Below are positions 45,398 to 57,382 of a stretch of 64,000 nucleotides of DNA, piece by piece. The stretch lies in contig CM035151.1 of the NCBI GenBank assembly GCA_020205615.1, forward strand, positions 43,396,977 to 43,460,976. The letters run 5' to 3'. The notes under the pieces are model-generated. The model made no database searches, had not been told where the DNA came from, and was given only the letters and a program-made list of their open reading frames with translations. A program made the translations under genes and the position numbers. Position 1 is the stretch's first letter, and every line of letters begins with the position of its first letter. This DNA is from Panax quinquefolius. Its lineage: Eukaryota > Streptophyta > Magnoliopsida > Apiales > Araliaceae.

Positions 45398-45666
45398 AGT
45401 TTTTAAGCGTGAATTCTTTAACGGGAAAGGCGTTTAAATTATTATTATTATCATTAGTTTTAAGCTATATTGTATGACTTAGACAAATCTATTCTTATCT
45501 CATTTCCATTTTTATTTTTGTTTCAGGAACTTGTATAAATTTTTTACTTGACATCTATCGTCTAACCCCGAGCTTAACACTATTAGGGGACAATATAAAC
45601 GGGGGAGGTTGGAAAGCGAGTGCTCGTAGAAATTTACAAGCACAGTTAGAAAGCACTACAGCTGAT

Positions 45667-47036
45667 ATGGCAGCCGAGGCACAAGGAGAAGAGTAAAGAG
45701 AGGAGTATAGGGCTCGAAAGGAATATTCCATGCCCAATATTAATGGACTACAGTCTAGCATCGTCAGACTAGCGATAGCAGCCAATACATTTGAGATAAA
45801 AATGGGCACTATTTAGATGATACAAAATTCGGTACAGTTTGGGGGTGCCGCTACAGATGATCCGAATGAACACCTGTTGAGTTTCATCAAAATTTGTAAT
45901 ATATTTAGATACAACAGTGTGACGGAGGATGCTATCAAACTTAGGCTATTCCCATTCTCATTGAGGGATAAAGCAACAAGTTGGCTACATTCTTTGCCAG
46001 CAGGATCTATATCTACATTGGAGGACTTAGCACAGAAATTCTTAGCCAAGTTCTTCCCAATGGCTAAGACTGCAAAGATGAGGACAACTATCTCTCAGTT
46101 TGAGCAACAACAGGGCGAGTCCTTATATGAAGCATGGGAGAGATATAAAGAGATGCTGAGAAAGTGTCCACATCACGGTATGCCAGATTGGATGGTGATC
46201 AACACATTTTATAATGGATTGGGATGGCAGTCGAGACCGATTGTAGATGCAGCTACAGGAGGGGCATTATGGGCAAAAAGCTATGAGGAAGCCTATAACC
46301 TTATTGAGACAATGACATCAAATGATTTCAGAATCCTACATCTCGAATGCCACAGCCCAAGGTTACAGGTGTGTTGGAAGTAGATGCTATCACACAGTTG
46401 TCAGCATAGATGGCAGCCATGGCGAAGAAAATAAATACATTAACAGAAGGTAAAACGAAGACGGTTGTCTTCGTATGTGAGATTTGTGCGGGGTCACACT
46501 CGACAGATCAATGTCTTTATCATTTCGAATTGATGACAGTATGTGAGCAATTACAGAAAAGACCAAGGTCAGTTTCAGAACACATACCACCCCAACAACT
46601 GAAATCATCCAAACTTTAGTTGGTCAAATAACCAAGGGAATCAACAGAATCAGTTTCAAACAAATAATCAGTTTCTGTCACAACCAGCGCATCCACAGTT
46701 TAATCCTAAACCACTTTTTCTGCAGGGATTTTCTTAACAACAACAACATCACACTCCAGCTGCACCTCAGCAAGAAAAGAAATCTGAAATGGAGGAGATG
46801 ATGAAGAAATACATGGCAAATACAGAAGTTATGATCAAAAGCCAAGTAGTGGCTATTAAGAATCTGGAAACTCAGATGGGCCAAATGGCGAACATGCTTA
46901 CCAACAGGCCCCAGGGTTCATTGCCGAGTAATACAGAAACAAATCCACGAAGAGATGGGAAGGAACAGTGTCAAGCTATCACATTGAGGTCTGGGAAAAA
47001 CACTGCAGACACCGCAAGTCGCGCTACCTTTTGATC
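45667..47036 (+). pseudogene. gag: gag of Athila-like E
   Basis: Around 45667-45816 the Athila N-terminal words (YSMPNINGLQSSIVRLAI, FEIKMGTI) are broken by a TAA and a TAG. The 45817-46383 frame holds the capsid region (QFGGAATDDPNEHLLSF, LRLFPFSLRDKATSWLHSL, LAKFFPMAKTAKMR, LYEAWERYKEMLRKCPHHG, TFYNGL), strongly Athila-like. After a stop, CEICAGSHSTDQC (about 46480) is a CCHC-like knuckle. The 46789-47034 frame has LETQMGQMANML and EQCQAITLRSGKN, the usual Gag C-terminal end. Confidence 0.85.
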
Positions 47037-47960
47037 CAATCTTGAGGAGGAGGCTGCCTTCACATGGAGATGAGCAGATGATGGATTGCGAGGAAGAAAA
47101 TCTAGAAAATTCCGAGGTTCAGTAGGAAGAGACAAATAAAGCAGGTTCAAAGGAGAAGCTTAAGAATTCAGTACCACCAATTCACCCTCAAGTTTCGTAT
47201 CCACAAAGATTAAATAAGAAAAGGGAAGATAAGCAATTTAGCAAATTTCTGGAGATATTTAAAAAGCTGCAAATCAATATACCTTTCGCCGAGGCATTGG
47301 AACAAATGCCAAGCTATGCAAAGTTCATGAAGGGTATACTATACAAGAAGAGGAGATTAGATGAATTTGAGGCGATAGCCTTGATGAGAAGAATGCGGTC
47401 ACGTTGCTTGAAGAGAAGTTACCTCGAAAAGTGAAGGATCAAGGCGATTTCACAATCCCGTTCACAATCGGGAAGATGAATTTTGAAATGTGTTTAAGTT
47501 ATCTTGGGGCAAGCATAAATTTGATGCCCTTGTCAGTATTCAATCAGTTGGGATTGTCGGCTCCAAGGCCGACAAACATTGTGTTACAGTTAGCTGACAG
47601 ATCCATGACGTATCCACGGGAACTTGTTGAAGATGTCTTGGTGAAGGTGGACAAATTTATCTTTCTGGCTGACTTCATCATTTTGGATTATGAGGAAGAT
47701 TAGAATATACCAATTATACTAGGGAGACCATTCTTAGCCAAAGGCAGGACTTCGATAGATGTGCAAAAATGGGAACTCACGATGCGTGTACATGATCAGT
47801 GGGGTGACCTTTAACGTCTTTAAGATAATGAAGTTCCCAACAGATGAAGAAGAATGCTTCCGGGTTGAGGTGGTGAACCATGTTCTAAATGATGAAGTAC
47901 AAAGTATAGTGGAATGTGAACCATTGAGAAGTATCATTGCTAAAAATTCAGATGTGGAGG
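47037..47960 (+). pseudogene. protease region of Athila-like E, catalytic Asp lost
   Basis: Upstream words at 47225-47345 (FLEIFKKLQINIPFAEALEQMPSYAKFM) are the usual pre-protease stretch. The 47404-47703 frame is the aspartic protease (KVKDQGDFTIPFTIGK, then CLSYLGASINLMPLSVF, LQLADRSMTYPRE, VLVKVDKFIF). The family has DLGAS at the active site; here the Asp is Tyr. After the stop at 47701 the sequence goes on in shifting frames through IPIILGRPFLA and VTFNVFKIMKFPTDEEECF to 47960, where RT should follow but does not. Confidence 0.82.
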
Positions 47961-48948
47961 ATTAGGAATTAAATAAATTCGTTCAATATCTGGATAACAC
48001 TCCACAGTATGGAACCATTGCAGTATGTGATAAGTTTTTGGACAAGCATCTTAAAGTGAATGGCCAAAGATTGAAGAGTGATTCTGGTGGTGAGGTGGAC
48101 AGAAAGGAAGTCACCTTGATTCTATCATCGACATGAGACTCAGAGACAGTCAAGCTAATTGACTATAACTTAGAGCTTGATGGGAGGCAACCCATTGTTT
48201 CCATCTCTACTTAGTATTTATTCAGTTCAAGGTGTCTGGTTTAGCTTATTCTCATTACTTGTTAGGATAGTATGAGTACCTTTATATGCTAATTCATCGT
48301 AGTCGAATCACAGAAAAACATGTTCGTGCATTGCATTAAAATTAGGATGACAGAATAGGTATTCATTTTTATTTAGTAAACCATGATTTGATAAGGTTTA
48401 TTGATGTTATTGTAGGTGTATTGGAGAGCATGCATTTCTGTCTTGCAGATTCTAAAAAAATAAAAGCTAGCGAGCAGAGGTATCGAGGGACGCTTGTGAC
48501 AGCATGCAATAATTTCAACACATACCGCGCTACCGCTGATATAATATATACGCCGGATCAGATTTGCCAACCGCACGCCCGCGTGCCCAACCCATTAAAA
48601 CCTCGACCGACCGCGCGCGACAGCTTACGTGGAAAATTAGTTAAGTTTAAAAATGTGATGGAGATTAGTTGGACTCTCATTTGTAATCAAAACAGAAGCG
48701 CAATCACAGTGTCTCTCCATAACTCACGTCTCTATCTCTCTATCAGTTACAAATTTGAAGCCATAAATCTCTCCACCATGTGATTATCCACGATTTCTTC
48801 CACGTTCTACGTCTACCCACCTCTTATCAGTGCATTATAAAACTAGGGTTTCAAGAGAACGTTGTGCGACATCAGTGTGGAGCAAATCATAGCCTTTGCT
48901 AGCATTCATTCTCAGTCAAATAATCTGCACTATCTTTATCAATTGCAA
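47961..48948 (+). other. spacer of E where pol should lie
   Basis: About 1 kb without a credible gene. It contains a GGGAGGCAACCCAT word (48182-48195) and a more GC-rich patch at 48535-48640. No RT, RNase H or integrase motifs are seen in any frame. The ORF at 48388-48783 has no recognisable domain. Confidence 0.6.
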
Positions 48949-50098
48949 ATGGGTCCCAAACGAGCTCGCTCTATTTCATCTTCTTCTTCATCGTCCTCGG
49001 GCAGTCAAGGAGAGGATATTGTTGATCACACTAAGTTTCTAAACTTGGAAGCTCAGCAGGAGTATTACAGAATTGTAGCGAAGACGTTTGTCAAGGAGCG
49101 CGGTTTCAAACCAGAGGGTCAAGATGGTCAATTATGTGCCATGATCCATAAGAGAGGCTGGGGTGGACTGACTGCCACTCCCACCCCCATTCTGATGAGC
49201 ATAGTCCGCGAGTTTTACACTAATGCCAAGGTCACCATGAGCGGTATAGCTATGGTTCGCGGTGTCGAGATAGATTCTGAGACCGTGCCATCCGCACCAT
49301 TTTAGACTTACCGATACACGCCAATGAAACGCTAATCAGGTCACCGGTTCACATTTGGAGACAAGCTTGGAGTTGGTTATAGCTGAATTGTGCGTGCCTG
49401 GCACAAAATGGACCTATAAAATGGGCATAAATCAACCTCGTATATTCCCAGCCGCAGCCCTGAACCGATATGCAAAGGCATGGAATCTGTTCATATGTGC
49501 CAAACTCGTGCCTTCCTCTCATCAGCACGAGATCACAGCGGAGAGGGCAATTATTCTGTAGGGCATAATCACCGGGAATTACATTGACATTGGTCATCAC
49601 ATCCATCAGAATATGTTGCAATATCTGCTGGGAGGCACCATTGGGAGCATTCCACATGCATCAGTGGTTACTATGTTATGTGCTCATCAGGGATGCAATT
49701 GGGGCAACGAACAAATACAATATCTAGGCCAGGACATAACTCATGCCACCATTGCAAAATTTGAGGATTGGGCAGGAGGTGTACCACACCCACGCGGCCG
49801 AGGTTTTATCATTCAACCTACTTTCCCAGAGCCGTCACAGCAGCCACCTCAGACAGATGAGGCAGACCTATCCACGCAAGCACCTGCAGCCCATGGTGAT
49901 CGCCAGCTCCGAAGGTTGGAGCAAAAAATCGATGCCATGTACGATAATTTCAGCACGTTTACGAAGGGACTCGCGAGGGCCTTGGCTGAGGCTTTTGCGC
50001 AGCAAGGAACAACGCTAGTGTGGCCTCAGTTCATGACAGTAGTGCCATATCCACCATCAGATTCACCACCCGAGAAGGGTGGTACCACTGATCATTAG
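48949..50098 (+). pseudogene. extra ORF of E, plant-transposon-protein-like domain
   Basis: ATG at 48949 starts MGPKRARSISSSSSSS, a basic/Ser-rich head. FLNLEAQQEYYRIVAKTFVKERGF, WGGLTATPTPILMSIVREFYTNAKV and IAMVRGVEIDSETV follow, and TAG ends the frame at 49303. After a shift the 49355-49561 frame continues (RYAKAWNLFICAKLVPSSHQHEIT, ERAIIL), and 49613-50098 ends it (HASVVTMLCAHQGC, QLRRLEQKIDAMYDNF, a short coiled coil). The layout matches the 'putative plant transposon protein' domain found in many plant element ORFs. Function unknown; in this position Athila elements carry an envelope-like ORF. Confidence 0.75.
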
Positions 50099-51248
50099 GG
50101 GAATTTTTCGTTACCTTTTACCTTCATTCAATGGGGCATTGAATATTATAAGTTTGGGGGTATTGGGGTAGTAGTATAGTTGCATGTAGTTGTTGCATGA
50201 TTAGTTTAATGTTTGCATCATATAGTTTATTTTTGCATAAAGTTGCATGTTTATTTGCATGTTCATTTTTAGTATTGCATGTCTCACAGTTCTTGCTGTA
50301 TGGAAATTTTTATCTAGCCGATGATGATAGTGAATTTTTGAAAGATGTTTGAGTATGTTGGATAACATGAACCTAGCTATAACGTTTTACACGATAAAAT
50401 TCATGTTGTTGTTTAAATGCTTTCGGTTTGCACGAATGGGTTCACAATCAATTGTAGGTATAAGAATTACGTGTTGCATTGCTCGATAGAAAATGTAGTT
50501 TTAAAAAGGGAAATATGTGGAAAGTGAACTTAGACGGTTTAAAACATTGATTATTAAACTTTGGGAAAACATGGGTATCTTTGTATAAAAAAAAATAGTA
50601 ATAACGTGGCTAGTCTTATTTCGGGGGCCTAGCTACTTGAGTAAGTACGCCCGAGGGGATTGTCTCTACAACTAGCGCCCTAAGGTCTTTCATGGTCTGG
50701 GAGTTGTTGGTTGAAAGCTCGCTAAGGGGTAGCAGTGTTGCCTAAAGGAGTAAGACATTGCACAGTCATGTGAAAAAAAAAGCAATAAACACCGCAGGAA
50801 AGTGCAAAAATCGCCCTCGTGAGAAAAAAATAAAGCAGTTAAGCCCATTTTTGAACCTCAGTTTGTTTTGATATGTTGGAATAGTCTCCGTTGCATATGT
50901 ATACATGAGTCCTAATTTAAACTATAATTTTCTATTTTGAGCAATTTAGTATGTGTATTCTTTGCTTAAATCAAGTTCTGGTGAACATAACACACACACA
51001 CACAACATATCTATAGCATTTATGAATTATCTGAGTGTACGACATTATGCCTATAATTTGGTTTGAATCTGTATTCTTGAACCTGGAAAAATTATTTGAG
51101 GCATTTTAATTTGAATTTACGTGATAAATTTGAAACAATGTGAGACAAGTTGCATCATAATTTAGTTGCATAGTAATATAGCTGCATTTTCATTATTCAT
51201 TAGTATGCATTGCTTGAGGGCAAGCAACAGTTCAAGTTTGGGGGTATT
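50099..51248 (+). other. 3' untranslated region of E with two polypurine-like tracts
   Basis: AT-rich, no gene seen. AAGTTTGGGGGTATT directly precedes the 3' LTR (51234-51248) and is the likely polypurine tract. A second identical word lies at 50150-50164, about 50 bases after the ORF end. A short CA repeat is at about 50989-51003. Confidence 0.75.
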
Positions 51249-52830
51249 TGATAAGTGGGTTTTATACCTACTTATGGAATACCAATTCACGCGAACTATG
51301 CCCATCTCAAGTACATTTTAGTGTGTTTTTAGTTGCATTTCATGTTATTTTGCATTGCATATACTTAAAACTACTTTTGGTGAAAAAGCGCAGGAAATGA
51401 CCTAATTTGGTGGAATTAGAAGGCACGAGGCGAATGGATGCATGAAGCGAGGCATAAGCTGTGATATGTGTGGCATGAAGATCAAGTGGAGCAGAAGACT
51501 AAGCGTGGATGGAAAAAGGAAGGAGCAACGGAACAGATCAGTTGTAGCAGCAGAACCAAAACTCAACATTGCGAAGCACTTGCCGCACATGGCGGCAGCA
51601 GGATAAGCTCAGGGATCTTGGCGCCAGCGTGAGCACACCTTTGGACAACATTACACATGCAAGTTCACGGCGCATGTGAGGATTTCTTGGGGAGTGATGC
51701 CCGTAGCTGTTGATTTGTTTTATTTTAATTTTTAATTAAAAGGGTTGTAATTGGTTTTAAAACGATTTCTGATTGGTGTCAGACGAATCATTATTCAATT
51801 TTATGTATTTCATTTAGTAACTAGGGTTTACACTCTGAGAGAGATTCCAACGTAGAACGGAGCCTTAACTCCAACTTTTCTAATTCTTTTTGGGATTCTC
51901 TATCACTGTGGATTTTTATTAGTAGTTACTAGATTTATATGAGGATTTGAACGTTAATAGTGAATTATAATCAGCAATTGGTTTGATCATTTCTATCTTT
52001 TATCTTTTAATTGTTTGCTTATTAGCCATGTTTAGCTTTGATCCCATAATGGCTTTTGGTTCAGTCATGAACTAAACTCCATTATGGGATTCTAACGGAT
52101 TTTAATATGTAGTCTGGTTGCATGCTTGAATGATGGATTATTTTACATATCATATGGGATTTCTATCATGATTGTTTTGCATGTATGAATGCTTGATCAC
52201 CATTTGCTTTTAGTACTTGTATGGAATTGACAATGAACATTCAAGTATGGATTGTAATCATGATAGCATACGTATATGGGGCTGTTTTGTATGGCTTGTG
52301 TATTTCATGAATCAGATAGACATATACTGTTTCACCGTATGAGTTAGAATAAGGGTTTGTGTTTAAATTCAATATGATTGCAATTTCACATAGACATATA
52401 GTGATAATGGTTATATTGACGATTACATAGAGTCTATCGCTTGTGGATACTGTATAAGTAGGTCATACTGCATTGAAAAATGGCCATGACTCTATTAGTG
52501 CTCTTGGCTACTTTCCTGTGATATGTGAACAAGTCTTGCATGATAGTGGTGATTAGATAAAATATTAAATGAAGTTAGGATCCCATTACTTTTAGATTTG
52601 ATTTATTACATCTTTATTATTATTTTAGTCGTTATTAGCGATTAGCGTAATTCACCAATCATATTCATTAGTTTGAGCATATAAGTATAGTGATTTGATT
52701 GATACATAGTAATTTAAATTAAACAACTTTCTTTGAGGGAACGATACTGTACTTACTCTGTATTACTTGTTTACACATGTATGCTTGCATGAGTTAGAGC
52801 TCTTTTGTTAGAATTAAAAAAGAGGCAACA
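51249..52830 (+). repeat. 3' LTR of Athila-like element E
   Basis: 1582 bases, TGATAAGTGGGTTTTATACC to AAAGAGGCAACA, followed by the target duplication ATCAT. Nearly the same as the 5' LTR outside the divergent block at about 51565-51715. Confidence 0.92.
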
Positions 52831-52835
52831 ATCAT

Positions 52836-55800
52836 ATCTCTCATATTATTGATTCAATTATTGTCACAGTATCATCTGTATAATATGTTATATTATTATA
52901 TCAATAATTGAGACGACAAAGTTATTCATATTATTATTTGCAATATTGACAATGTCTAGAAGTTCATCGAGGAGAGGTTAGATAATCTAATTGCTGGCAT
53001 GATAGGGAGAAATCCTTATCGGAAAGCCCCCTCTTTCCTGGGAACGACCTGGTTGTTAAATATTGTGAGTTATAATATTAATGATGAATAAGTTCGTGTT
53101 AATTAAAGATGAAATTGATAGTTCCATTGTGTGGGAATTTTTAGTGTTAGTGGAAATTGACTTTAATTTCGATAATAATTAATATCTGGAGGTTATATTG
53201 ACCAATCGGGTAATTAACCGGATAAATGAGCAATTAATTGCTATTAATTCACATGTTTATAACTATTTGTTCACATGTGTGTACTATTGATTTACATTCT
53301 TGTACTATTAGGGGAGGTGGTGCAAGATTGACAATACTTGCATGACTAAGTTAAAAATGGAGGTATAGTTAAAGGTACTATACTGTAATTCGTATTTTCA
53401 CATGTCTAGAACTATTGATTCACATGATTTACTATTAGGGGAGATGGTGCAAGTTTGATAATACTTGCAGGACTAAATTAAAACTGAAGAAAAAGAGGAA
53501 GGTATTATACTGTAATATTTTGAGCCCCAAAATGTGCAATTATCGAAACTATATTTTCCAATAAATAGAAGCTCATTCTTCCTTCATTTCTCAATAATTC
53601 ACTAAAGCTATAGAGCAATTATTATAGAGAGAAATTATAGAGAGAAAGAAGAAGAGAAGTCTGCTACCTCACTATTCCAGTATCCAGTCTTCTTTTGAGG
53701 TGAGTTATTTTCTTTCAATACTCGTAAGGGTTGTTATTTCATTCTTTATTATTTTGTTGGAATAACCTGTCTATGTGGTCTATCGCATGCCTGGTGAATT
53801 CTTCTGTTATTCCATTCTTTATTATTTTGTTGGGATAACCTGTCTATGCGATCTATCGCATGCCTGGTGAATTCTTCTGTTATTCCATTCTTTATTATTC
53901 ATTGGAATAACTTTTATGCATCTTGATCTATCGCATGCACGGTGAATTCTTATGTTATTCCATTCTTTATTATTACATTGGAATAACACGTATCGCGCGG
54001 TCTATCGCATGCACAGTGAATTCTTCTCATTATTCCATTCTTTATTATTACATTGAATAACACATGTCATGTCTTGATCTCACCGCATGCTCGGGTGAAT
54101 TCTTTTGTTATTCCATTATATATTATTCATTGGAATAACTTTTGTCTCACAGCAGACTACCGCATGCGTGGTGAATTCTTTTGTTATTCCATTCTTTATT
54201 ATTCATTGGAAAAACACATCTACGTTGGCTACCGTGATGCGTGGTGAATTCTTACGTTATTCCATTCTTTATTATTCTATTGGAATAACTTTGTCTTTGT
54301 GGACTCATCAGACGCATGGTGAATGATCCTTCGTATTCATTCTTTATTAAATTGTGGAAATGATGCATCTGCGTGGATTACTGCATGGCGTGCAAAAAAT
54401 CCATTTGCAATTTCATATATTCTATTATACTCGGTTGGTTAAAGTTTTGGCTTCTATACTCCATGAAATTAGTAGAATATCACGGATATTTGCGCTTCAT
54501 CCAAAGATCTTTTCATGGAAATATTCTTACGAGCATTCTTGAATTTTACTCCACAAAGCAGTATCATGTTGACAATTTGGACGTTATTGATTTCTGGATA
54601 AATTAAATTATAAATCTTTAAAATTTATCTTGAACTTGTTTAATTGAATTATTATGTCATTGTCATCATCCTCATGCTTATATTGTGATGAAAGTCATCT
54701 TTGTCTTACGTGCATAGATGAACTTGGTATGATTATGACTTGGGATTATTCGGTATAATCATGACCGTAATGTGACGAATGATGTGGTGAAAGTCCTCAT
54801 TGGCATGTAGTTCATTGATGGACGGTTGTTGGTATGATTATGACCAGGGATTATTCGGTATAATCATAACCATTGATGATTACATGAATATCCTTGGTCG
54901 TGATGTAGGGATGATTCAATTTTTTATTATTGTTTGAGTCTCAAATGATAAATTTAATGAAAAACTTTTTAAATCATAGAAGATAATAGATTTTATGTTC
55001 TACTTAACTCTTCTAATGGATTGCTTATTCCGCTGCAGTTGTTGATCTAAAACTTGTTGTCTATTATATTCTATCAGTTGTTATACTGTTGAAGGCTAAG
55101 GATTCTACTACTTCACTATTGCATTATCCAGCCTTCTACTAAGGTAAGGGGTATTATTTCTTTCGTATTCATAAAAAATACTATTTTTTTGTAATCATCC
55201 TTTAATATGTCGGAATAACTTGTCTACGCAAATTACGTATTGTATGACGGGTGAAAATCTATTTGTAGTTTCGTATGTTATTTCTTTTCATATTCTTAAA
55301 TCTAAACTTACTATGGTAAGTATTGCTTCTATAATCCCTGAAATTAGTGGGATATCCTTGAAGTTTTGCGCTTCATCCAGTATCGTTTCGTTGGAATATT
55401 TATCTAAACTTTCTTATTAAATATCAATATTTTCACCGGGGTACTATTCACGGGTTAGTATTTACCCGATTACTATTCACTGTAATATTATTCACTCGGG
55501 TATTCGGAACACTTTTCATGTCGGGATACTATTCACGGGTTACTATTCACCCGGTTACTATTCACTATAATATTATTCACTCGGGTATTTGGGGTATTTT
55601 TCATGTCGGGTTACTATTCACAAAGTACTATTCATGGAGTACTATTCACCCGGTTACTATTCACCCGAAAAATTGATTTTTTCTGTCCAAAATATTTTTG
55701 ATACATGGATATTATTCTTGAATTTTACTACACAAAGCAGTATCATGTTGACAATTTGGACATTATTGAATACTGGATAAATTAAATTATGAATCTTTAA

Positions 55801-56542
55801 AATTTATCCTTTATTTTCATTTAATTAAATGCTTATATCATTATCATCATCCTCATGTTTATATTGTGATGAAAGTCATCTTTGGCTTACGTGCATATAT
55901 AGACTGTTGATTGATATGATTATGACCAGGGATTATTTGGTATAATCATGACCATTGATGATTACATGAATATCCTTGGCCCGTAGTGCATGGATGATTC
56001 GATGATGTGGTTTATTTATTAAGCTGAGTCTCAGCGATAAAGTTGATGAAAACTTTTTTAAATCATAGAAGATAATAGATATCATGCTCTACTTGACTCT
56101 TCTAATGGATTTCTTATTTCGTTGTAGTTAAACTTGTTGTCGATTATATTCTATCAGTTTAACATTGTTGAAGGCTAATGATAACTTATTCTGCATTATC
56201 TTAGTCATAATATTTCTTACTGGGCTAGTTGAGCTCACCCTTCTTTTTCGTTCTCTTCAGAAATGAGAATATAGGCTGGGACCAGTCTGGGAGCAATTTA
56301 CTGGTCCAGATGATGGTTGTTTTAGTAGTCCTAACTATTCTATAAAATAGTGTGACAATAAATATAATGAGGACTCCATTGAGTGTTGATATTGTCTAGA
56401 TGACAATATTCTTATTAAAACTCTTATATTATGTTTTGTCGTATTTTACACGACTGTTGTATAATTAAGTTGTATTTGAATTTTGTACCATGTATTTGGC
56501 GACTCAAGATGGGTGACGTATACCTATTTTGGGGGCATCACA
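52836..56542 (+). repeat. 3' LTR of D, second segment, chimeric
   Basis: Resumes after E and follows the 5' LTR of D through TATA remnant, array (53740-54390) and downstream region to about 55101. There, in mid-sequence (GGCTAAGGATT), it jumps back to a second, diverged copy of the post-TATA segment, including GTTACTATTCAC repeats (55435-55670) not found in the 5' LTR. It then runs to the LTR terminus GGGGGCATCACA. Total 3' LTR length without E is about 4.12 kb against 3.07 kb for the 5' LTR. Confidence 0.85.
53740..54390 (+). repeat. ~73 bp tandem array in the D 3' LTR
   Basis: Eight or nine units, as in the 5' LTR, with unit-to-unit variation between TGGAATAAC and CATGC. Confidence 0.85.
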
Positions 56543-56547
56543 CCTTA

Positions 56548-57382
56548 CCTCAGAAGAAGACTGGATACTGGAATAGTGAAGTAGCAGACTTCTCTTATTG
56601 TTTCTCTCTATAGCTTCTCTCTCTATAATTGCTCTTGTGAGTCTTAGTGAATTGGTGAGAATGAAGGAAGAATGAGCTTCTATTTATAGAAAAATATAGT
56701 TTCGATAATTGTAGGTTTTGGGGCTCGAAATATTATAGTATAATACCTTCATCTTTTCTTTCATTTTTAATTTAGTCCTGCAAGTATTATCAAACTTGCA
56801 CCACCTCCCCTAATAGTATATCATGTGAATCAATAGTACAATCATGTGACTCAATAGTTCTATACATGTGAAAAAAATAATTACAGTATAGTACCTTCAT
56901 CTATACCTCCATTTTTAATTTAGTCATGCAAGTATTATCAATCTTGCACCACCTCCCCTAATAGTACATACATGTGAACACATAGTTATAAGCATGTGAA
57001 TTAATAACAATTAATTGCTTATTTATTCGATTAATTACCCGATTGGTCAATATAACCTCCAGACATCAATTATTATCGAAATAAATATCGATTTCCACCA
57101 ACACTAAATATCCCAACACAATGGAACTATCAATTTCATCTTTAATCAACACAAACTTATTCATCATTAATATTATAACTCACAATATTTAACAAGCAGG
57201 TCATTCCCAAGAAAGAGGGGACTTTTCGATAAGGATTTCTCCCTATTGGCGCACAATAAAATAACCTAACCCCTTTCATCGACAGAACTTTCTAGACATC
57301 GTCAATAATGCAAATAATAATATGAACAACTTTGTCATCTCAATTATTGATTTAATAATAATAAATATTATGAAGATGATAC
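56548..57382 (-). repeat. segment of solo LTR L0 between D and L2
   Basis: The minus strand matches the U3/TATA region of the family. The TATA box reads TATTTATA at 56681-56688 on the plus strand. It includes the CACCTCCCCTAATAGTA words that also occur, inverted, in D at 38805 and 38930. It ends with GATAC, the target duplication of L2. Confidence 0.85.

Larger units (their letters stand above)
43817..52830 (+). mobile_element. Athila-like gypsy element E, non-autonomous
   Basis: LTRs 43817-45397 and 51249-52830, target duplication ATCAT (43812-43816, 52831-52835), inserted in the 3' LTR of D. The interior has Athila-type gag and protease and, directly after, an extra ORF with a plant-transposon-protein-like domain. 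No RT, RNase H or integrase sequence is found in the 5.85 kb interior. After the 5' LTR the sequence AGTTTTTAAGCGTGAATTC shows no clear GGCGCC-type primer site, so the primer is uncertain. Confidence 0.9.
37912..56542 (+). mobile_element. Tekay-like element D, non-autonomous, hosts E
   Basis: 5' LTR 37912-40977, interior 40978-43399, 3' LTR 43400-56542 (split by E). Flanked by CCTTA (37907-37911, 56543-56547). The interior is only ~2.4 kb: gag, protease remnant, RNase H end, integrase tail. RT and the integrase core are deleted at the same joints as in T1. Primer site, polypurine tract and LTR ends are present, so it has what is needed to be copied by another element's proteins. Confidence 0.92.
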
